In this document: positions 56,579-64,000 of the stretch, piece after piece
How the letters are laid out: every line of letters begins with the position of its first letter
How positions within the stretch are numbered: the stretch's first letter is position 1
Assembly (NCBI GenBank): GCA_946807835.1
Contig: OX327699.1
Span: 26,214,014 to 26,278,013, forward strand
DNA from: Ailanthus altissimus
Taxonomy: Eukaryota; Streptophyta; Magnoliopsida; Sapindales; Simaroubaceae
DNA length: 64,000 bases
Reading direction: 5' to 3'
The notes under the pieces: generated by a model
What the model saw: the letters and a program-made list of their open reading frames with translations, nothing else
What the model was told of the DNA's origin: nothing
Database searches by the model: none
Position numbers and translations under genes: made by a program

Positions 56579-57790
56579 TCCAGAGGTAACTTTGATTTTC
56601 ATACTCGTGAGGAGAAGGTTTATAACTTACATAAGAGATGGTAAAGTCGTTAAACATTGTTATAATAAGCGTACTTTCATTAATTGTAACTACTAATTCG
56701 TCTGGATAATTTTTAAGAAAATTGACAATTTATTCCTTATATTTTTATTGAATTATTTAAGGAAGTTTTTACTACCTTTTTCATTTATGAAATATATTTT
56801 TTTACTATCATTTTCATCATTGAAATATGACCATTTTCATTCTTAAAAAATTTAATTAATAATTTTTAAAATATTAAAGACATCATGAATAATTCAACAA
56901 AAATATTATAAGTAATTTTTTTTCTCTAATTTTTAAAATAAATATATACTTGACAGAACATTATTTGATTGTTGTATGGATGACATGATACCTCAAATAT
57001 ATGACAAACTTTCTCGTTTTCATTTGTAAGAGTGTGTTTCACGATCATATGGTACATGTGCTTTTTTCTTTAGTGGTCTTTTGCAATGTTTTTTTTTTTT
57101 TTTTTGGACTGCATGCCTACTTATCTTTGGCAGAATTTTTTTTTTCCATATTTAAAATATGATACTCACTTCATTAAATGAATTTCATATGTACAAGCAT
57201 TTTTAATAACGTAACTTACAGTGAAAGACCTTCTCCCTGGGCAAGATCATGGTTATTATTATTTTAGCCACTGAATTAATTTGTGAGTTTAAAGTATATG
57301 ATTTCACCTGTGAATTGAATGTGATTCCTTAAACATATAGTTAATTGTATCTCAAAAGTATATGATTTCACCTCCTTGGCAACTCTATGAATCACTGGTT
57401 GAATTTTCTATCTTTACTAAACTATATATATCAATATCCATGCATGCGTGCATGTTGCGCATATCAAACCAGAATCTTTCTCTTTTTTCGGCCAATATGG
57501 GCCTAAGTTTCTCTTCCTATAAAAGATTGTAAATCCCGCCTCCAAAAATTATACAAGAACTTCTTAATGTTTCTCGTTTTCTGTGATTTTGTCCGAGTCG
57601 TTGGTTTTTGTTTTTGAGCTTTCGCAGCTTCATGTATTTATTAATTACTTATCTCCTTCACTAATAATATACTTTTTTTTAATTTTTAAAAATCCATATT
57701 ACACCTCTTTTAAGAGTCTTCTTTTGGGGATTGCTCTAAAAAAATATAGAAAAAATGTTATTTTGATCTTTAATTTTATTGATATATAAC

Positions 57791-57945
57791 AATTTAATCA
57801 TTATTTTTTTAATATATATTATGTTAGTCATTGCAAGAATAAAAATAATAATTTTTCAGGAACTAAAATGACAATAAAAAATTACTAAAAATATTTATAA
57901 AAGAACTAACATAAGATATATTAAAAAAAAGTGAAGACTAAATTA
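57791..57945. mobile_element. Short foldback element
   Basis: TTTTTTTAATATATATTATG followed by TTAGTCATTGC is mirrored by AAGAACTAACATAAGATATA and TTAAAAAAAAG, with GGAACTAAAATGACA near the centre. The arms pair over about 45 bases with mismatches. Confidence 0.45.
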
Positions 57946-58744
57946 ATATATATATATTCTTAAAATCAATTATCAAAATGAAATTTTTTCCAAAAATATA
58001 ATATGCTTGTGTGATAAGATAAATTAATGTATTTATCTATTGATAATGATATACTTAATGGTTGGGAAAGTGCTTTTGAAAAAAAATAATTAGTAATTTT
58101 AATATATATATATATATTACATATACAGAGCTTAATAATATTTTATCTCATAAAGTATATATGTTTCAGATTGTGGTAGATTTTTCAAAAAGTACTTTTT
58201 GAAGAATTTAACAACTAAAATATATGTGATAAAAATTAATTTATTTGAGAATCGAGTTCTTAAATAATACATTTAAACTTTTTTTATTAAAAATATTTTG
58301 ATAAAACACTTTTTTTTAAACGACCGATTTAATAAGACTTGTGATATCCATTTCATTGGAGAAATTTTTAGGAATTTTATATCGATATCGCGGATGATAT
58401 GAAAGGAGTAAGCAATTCTTATATCTTAATATGAAATGAGAGACCTCAAATGAAAGTGAAAGGAGACTATGACTATTGACTAATTCAATATTGCATGCAT
58501 ATAAATTTATAACATTTGGAGCATGGGAACATTAAAGTCAAATTAATCACAAGTTATATTGTCATCACATCAATGGTGCCCGATACATATACAGCTCCAC
58601 ATAGTCTTATAGCCTCCAAAAAAAAACACTTTAAAGATTATAAATTTGGCCTCTAGCATACGTAGTTAAAAATGTTATTAAGAATTGTTATTGTTAGCGT
58701 ACGTAATTAAAAATGTTCTTAAGAATTGTTATTGTCATTGTGGT

Positions 58745-59216
58745 AGGAATATGTATCACTACTATCATCATCACATTCACATCAACATCTGCTAATCTCA
58801 TGCAAAACCACGAGATAGACTTCAAAAAAAATTATCAACCAACCCTTTTGTCAATTTTCTTAGGTCCAAAATTGTAAGTATATATACTTATACGAGAGCT
58901 CATCAGATAGGTAACAGATCATTGTTCAATACTGCGTTGTGCGACTCGATGGGTGACATCGCCCACCTTATTATTGTTGTAGGAATATATATCACATCAT
59001 CATCACATTCATATCGACATCTGTTAATCTCATGTAGAACCACGAGATAGACTCACAAAGAAATTAGCAACCAATCCTTTTGCCAGTTTTCTTGGATAAA
59101 AAATTATAAAAATATATATATATATATATTTATATGAGAGTTAATCATATAAGTGATGGATTATTGTTTGACACTGTATAAATTGATTGGCTACGTCTCC
59201 CACCTTATCAAATTTG
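58745..59216 (+). repeat. Tandem duplication, period about 236 bp
   Basis: AGGAATATGTATCACTACTA at 58745 recurs as AGGAATATATATCACATCAT at 58980. Shared blocks include AACCACGAGATAGACT, TTTTCTTGG-type and CCCACCTTAT segments. The copies differ at about one base in six. Confidence 0.8.
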
Positions 59217-60960
59217 TGTATATATATATATATATATGTAATTTAATAAATTATGTAATTCATTATATAATAAGTAATATTATTATGTGATACTGTTTAA
59301 TCAATTCATAATTTTTGTATAATTTATTATGTATTACAAAATCTAAATACATATTTAAGAGCTCTCTATATAATAAATTACACACATCACTAAATCATTT
59401 CTCTTATATATATATATATATAATTTTGTCTACCAAACACATGATATTTAAGAGCTTGTTCGATGACTCTGAATATATAATCTCAGAGAATCTAATCAGC
59501 AGCCCTAATCTATTTTATTGTAATTAATTTGAACAAGTGGATGACAAGTACAACACTTTGAAAACACTTTTTATTTAAAATTTTTATTTCACAATGGCAA
59601 TGCGGTGGCCAAGGGTGTAAACTATAACAACGTTGTTATGTCATTTTATCATAATATTAATAGTTTGCGTGTAGTATATTTCATTTTAATCTACATAAAT
59701 AATATATTGGAAGTTGGCAATTTAGACTTTGAAGGTTAGTTGAATCATTTAGTTAGTTTATAAGTTTTTTTAAATATCTCAGTTAGTTTCTATATATTTT
59801 TGAAAAAATAATTACTGAAGTGCAATTTTCAAAGTCAATAAAATAAATTAATATATTTAATTATAAAATTAATCTTATTTTAATCGAATTTATCTTCTTT
59901 TTTTTTAAAAGGGTTAAATGAAGTATTTTAAAAAAATTAAAAATTAATTAAGTAATTTAACTAAAATAATAATTTTGTGTAATTCATTTTACAACAAATC
60001 TTTAGCCTAAAAAAAAGTTATACTACTCTACTTTTGTTTTGTAGGTAAAATAGTAGCCGTTGATATAAGTCGGAATGGTGTCACACCATAAATTATGGAA
60101 TAGAGAGTGTTTGATTATAAGGAAGATTACTTGTTCCTATTAGTTCATAAAAGTGAAAAATAAAAAATAAAAACAATTTTTTCATATAATTTGCAAATCA
60201 TTATTGGATCAATCCTGACTGGCTAATTAAACTGCATTCTGAGTCTTTCTTTAACTAACAAAATTATATTATATTAAAATAAGGTTACATTTATCACATA
60301 ATATCTCAAAATTTTTATCTTTATCAATGAATTATTAAATCGTAAAATAACATAACAATAATTTTAAAAATTGTTTTCTTTTCACAGTCTAATAATATTT
60401 AAAAAATATAACGTTACTCATTATATTATTATTTCTTAATTAAATCACCAAGGTGTTCTTTATAAGTAACTCAGTGTGTACTTGAAGATTTACGAGACTC
60501 ATCTCAAATTTGGAGAATCTATGAGCCCCAGAAACGTGACTCAATCTTCCAACAATAAAGCTTATTATCATATGTTTTTCCGTGGACGTTCTGCTTTGTA
60601 TTTCCCATGTATTCTTCATAACCTTTGCCACGTTTCTTTTGAGTCGTCAGTTTATGCCACATGGCACTTCATTTAGTTGGTTGATCAATCGCCCTGTTCG
60701 TTTACTGGTATTTACGTGTCACTGCTTGCCATGCGGCATTATTTTCTTGGTGAAATATCTATGGTTATTACAATATCATCTCTTAATTTTTACTAATTGC
60801 ATTTAATTAATTTTCACATGATTATGAAGGATTATTATATTCTATTAACGGCTAAGCTTGTGATGAAATCCCAAGGTTGCCGTCTGAAATTGCCGTACTG
60901 GCGTCGCCACGGCCGAGTCTTGTGCTTAATTATCAAATGGCTTTGTTGCGTTATAATAAG

Positions 60961-61121
60961 ATTAATGTTATATTTTTTAAATGATATTTTAAATTAATTT
61001 ATTAAGTAGTTATTAGATTATGAAAAAAATATAATTTTTAAAATTATTTATTATACCATTTTAATATTTAATTATTGCTTAACATATTAGTTAAAATATA
61101 AAAAAATTATAATATCATTAA
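60961..61121. mobile_element. Hairpin MITE-like element, copy 4
   Basis: The left arm ATTAATGTTATATTTTTTAA with TATTAAGTAGTTATT is opposed by TAATTATTGCTTAACATATT ... ATATCATTAA. Same central arrangement as the 45-kb copies, with more mismatches. Confidence 0.5.
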
Positions 61122-61929
61122 AAATTATAATATTATTCTCTAATAAAATGTATAAGAATAATATTTATACTTCAGTATCCCATTTCCGAGGCATAAAATT
61201 AATTTGAATAAGTACTCTTCAGCATTTTTTTGTGTGTATATTATTTCATTTACTTTTAAATTAATTATATTGTATTTGCAGTCTTGCAGAAGGAAGAATT
61301 GAAATGATGTGATGAGTAATTTTGTTGCTTTTGTAGCGCTGTGATTTAAAAAAAAATGGAGAAAGGGTTATGAGATTTCAATATTTGTATTGAGGCGTGA
61401 TTAGCATGAGATAAGACTCATGACTTTCTTGTTCTTAATAAGCCAAATTGTGGAATTCTCAAGTCTTTTTCTTTCAAATTACATGATATATAACTTAAAA
61501 AAACACAAACAAATAAAATGTGCCAACAAGGTGAGCTGCAAAAAAAAAAAAAAAAATTTGCCAATATCGAAGTCATGGAAAATTCTAATTGTCTGATGTT
61601 TGTAATGTTAATCAAAAAGGCAAACGAAACCAAAATCTGGGTTGTTGATTGGACATATTCCATTTTCCACCACTAATCGTCATGATATTTGAGCAAGTGT
61701 GTGTAGTTGTTGTGTCAAGTAAGAATCTATCGCATAAATTATCGATGGTAGGTAATGTGGTCCTCTAATTTCTGCCATTGGAAATTTTACAGAGACTTTG
61801 ACTCGATACTTTGGATCAAGAAAGCGAAAATAAAATTAGCTAAAAATAAATAAAGAGATAAATAAATAACAAGCTAAATGATCCCAGCATTAGATATAAT
61901 ATAGAGTAACAATATATTTTCTATATAGT

Positions 61930-62062
61930 ATATTAAATTTTTTATCTTAAATGATGCATTAAATAATTATTAAGTAATAAAATGATGTAATAATTAATTT
62001 TAAAATTTACATAATTTTACTATTAAATAATTACTTAACATTTTAATATAAAATTTAAATTT
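61930..62062. mobile_element. Hairpin MITE-like element, copy 5
   Basis: ATTATTAAGTAATAAAATGA against TTTTACTATTAAATAATTAC and TTAACATTTTAATAT, around TAATTTTAAAATTTA. This is a close match to the core of the copies at 45.2 and 45.5 kb. Confidence 0.55.
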
Positions 62063-62761
62063 TCATTTAAAAAGCGCAAAAATATTCTGATAAGCCAGAA
62101 GCCCGAACCCCTTTTCCTTTTTCTAAAGAGAAGACAGAAGATTAATATTATATTTTTATTTTGAGAATCGTAAAGAAATAAAATAATAGAAGAAATTTAG
62201 CTAGATATAGAAAGAAATACAGAGGGTAGGGTTAGATTTCACTGGAGCATCAACATCTTATATAATACATTAATTAGGTCAAATGCATGGACGAATGAAA
62301 CAGCCATCCCTAATCCTATGTTTGACCTCAACGTGAATTACCCATAAAACTCCAAAACTAAAAACCCTAAAAATGGATGTATAAGGAACTCCGGTCACCC
62401 ATGGTAACACGAAAAGATGGCAAAAACTTTGACCAGAACCAATACCCATGTGACTTTTGTCATACGAGAAGAAACTTCAACGATGGCAGTAGTATTAGGT
62501 GGGGTCCGATCATTGCGTCCTGACGGTCTGTCTCTCGCTTTTATAATCTCTGGCATGTTATCTAAAGAGTTGAAGTTGAATTCTTCTAGCTAGTTTTGTT
62601 TACTATAGAAAATGAATAATTCATATATTATTATTATTATTATTTTATATATGGTTGTAACACAATTTGTTTAATACAATTGGATTGGGCTGTTGACATT
62701 GTGCGTATATGTGCATTTAATGTCTTTATAAAAAATGAGTCAAATACTGCAGGCTCAACTC

Positions 62762-62769
62762 TATAAAAA
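62762..62769 (+). promoter_or_regulatory. Probable TATA box of the right-edge gene
   Basis: TATAAAAA, 52 bases upstream of the ATG at 62814. It implies a short leader of 20-25 bases. Confidence 0.5.
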
Positions 62770-62813
62770 GAAGAGTATAATATTTGAGATGGCTTGAAAA
62801 AGAGAAAATTATA

Positions 62814-63457
62814 ATGGAGGAGAAAAGAGCTACCGAGGATTTGTTGAGAAGATCTGGCCACAGATCAGTTGCCATCGACGAAGAGAAGAGAGCTTATGAT
62901 TCTGTTGGTGATAAAGAAGAGTACCTTGCTGTTAAGGTGAAGCTTCTCGTTCTCGTTCTCTTTGGATGTTAATTTTTATTTTCTCTTTTGGTTCTCATAG
63001 AAATTCTTTATTGGTAAAGTTTGGTGAATTTGGTCTTGAATATATGGACGATTTCCTGAAGATCATATATGCGCATGCTACTGATGAGAATCCTATCTCT
63101 TATACTATATGTTGCCGCTTTTGATCCATAAACATATTGTTTAACTGAAGGTTTTTTACAAGACCCATCTAAATGATTTGCTGTTTTATCAGTTTTCTTT
63201 CTTTTTTTCCTCTGATGATTCACGCTTTCTATGTTAAATCTTGGTTCGTTTAACTTTTCATTTTTGCCGAAGTTTACAACAATTCGTTGATTTTTTTTTT
63301 GGTGAAGAATTTGAAGAGTTATACACATGTTTCTTATGTTATTATAGTCATTAACGCATAGATTTTTATACTGCAGGTTGGAGACAAGAGGCCACACGAT
63401 GAAAACAATGATACCAATCAACCTTCACCTAAACAACATTTAAGCCGCAGCAAGCAG
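62814..63457 (+). CDS. Unidentified gene, first two exons (partial)
   Basis: Exon 1 is 62814-62936 (41 codons, MEEKRATEDLLRRSGHRS..., donor AAG|GTGAAG) and exon 2 is 63377-63457 (27 codons, VGDKRPHDENNDTN..., acceptor CTGCAG, donor CAG|GTAACA). Both are phase 0, and the intron between them is GT-AG. The 68 residues are very charged, rich in Glu, Lys, Arg and Asp, with no signal peptide or membrane span. This suits the disordered start of a nuclear protein such as a transcription factor, but the diagnostic domain would lie beyond the window and I will not name it. No further exon is convincing before 64000. A TATA box 52 bases upstream and clean splice sites support a real gene. Confidence 0.6.
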
Positions 63458-64000
63458 GTAACAAAATTGAACCCTACTGTTCAGGCCTTTCCATAGATAG
63501 TTTTGCTGTAAATTTAATTACTGTTTTGCATTTTCTCCTTAATATTTATATGTCTCTTATTAATATAAATTGGCCGGATCTACAAAGACCAGAATCTGTG
63601 GACCAAATTATAACTTGTTATCTTCAAACTTTTGGAAATGCATGGCTTATTGCTTGTTATATGTGTGAATACGGGAAAAGTTATTTTACCTTTACAAAAA
63701 ATTATCAAATTCTGATAAAAATTATTTCTATAATTGTAGCTAGGTCGTGTGATTATCATCACATGTATATGCATCAATCAATATCCGCAAATGCTTTCAA
63801 TTAATAAAATAAAAGACATGTTGAAAGGGCGATACCAGAGAAGTTAGACACATCCTTGGACCTTAATTTTATTTTGTTTCAATTGTAAGTGGTCCAAAAG
63901 GCATGGAAATAGACAGTTTTCATTTTTCCTAAGCCTTGATAAGAAGGATTCGAACCATCTTTGTGACCTAAGAATCGACTGCTAGGTCCTCTAGAACACA
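63458..64000. other. Start of intron 2 of the right-edge gene
   Basis: AT-rich, frames short; follows the GTAACA donor. No acceptor leads into an open frame that continues the charged protein. A tRNA-related stretch on the minus strand occupies the last 70 bases. Confidence 0.45.
63934..64000 (-). other. tRNA-related (SINE- or tRNA-like) sequence cut by the window edge
   Basis: The minus strand contains GGTTCGAATCC (63946-63956), a consensus-like pol III B box and T-loop. It is preceded by GACCTA...TAGGTC, which can pair as an anticodon-type stem. The 5' third (acceptor and D arm) would lie beyond 64000, so I cannot decide between a tRNA, a tRNA pseudogene and a tRNA-derived SINE. Confidence 0.3.

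Larger units (their letters stand above)
56579..62761. other. Long AT-rich spacer
   Basis: No gene supported over 6 kb. It contains foldback-type elements (57791-57945, 60961-61121, 61930-62062), a tandem duplication at 58745-59216, and TA runs near 58108, 59108, 59218 and 59408. TTA repeats lie at about 62623-62644. The stretch at 60440-60960 is less AT-rich (for example GTTGCCGTCTGAAATTGCC near 60873) but shows no recognisable product. Confidence 0.55.

Noticed and set aside
63008..63421. 137-codon minus-strand frame at the right end
   Set aside because: It overlaps exon 2 and intron 1 of the plus-strand gene, is very biased (Asn/Lys/Ile), and has no family.

Overview
The window is nuclear DNA from a flowering plant, almost certainly a eudicot. 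It has compact multi-exon genes with GT-AG introns, AT-rich spacers, LTR retroelements and hairpin MITEs, and proteins that align by eye with Arabidopsis families along their whole length. A Citrus-like source is possible from general resemblance, but that was not tested. No bacterial, viral, organellar or CRISPR locus was seen.

Layout. 1-1383 (minus): the first 461 codons of a QUIRKY-type multiple C2 domain protein, running off the left edge. 3887-4952 (minus): a two-exon HSP20-fold protein with a C-terminal membrane anchor (RTM2-like). 6553-8073 (plus): a three-exon secreted pectate lyase. 8074-14734: repeat-rich spacer with a Copia-like LTR element (11845-14444). 14735-21052 (minus): a 15-exon plastid isochorismate synthase, the enzyme that commits chorismate to salicylic acid and phylloquinone; one intron holds a TRIM-like element (16346-17723). 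22253-29967 (minus): a 13-exon YLPM1-like P-loop protein. 30.8-38.5 kb: spacer with an old relative of the TRIM and a dead PIF/Harbinger transposase. 38519-41278 (plus): short-form tRNase Z, 8 exons. 42376-43569 (minus): a plant protein I cannot name, single coding exon with an intron in its 5' leader. 45880-51350 (minus): mitochondrial delta-1-pyrroline-5-carboxylate dehydrogenase (ALDH12A1), 16 exons. 51.4-62.8 kb: AT-rich spacer with foldback elements. 62814 onward (plus): the first two exons of an unidentified gene that leaves the window.

The genes are an ordinary mixed plant neighbourhood (development, cell wall, defence hormone, RNA processing, proline catabolism), with no sign of a pathway cluster. 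Exon joins were worked out by hand from splice sites plus reading frame, and every coding total came out divisible by three.

The most unusual signals are structural. Two unrelated LTR elements have the same LTR-internal-LTR-internal-LTR build, each with one 5-bp target-site duplication around the whole array. The TRIM array lies in an ICS intron that also uses a GC donor. A second GC donor occurs in P5CDH. An ICS splice donor sits in a 34-bp tandem duplication. Five short hairpin MITE-like copies share a core. I did not find a convincing new biological system.
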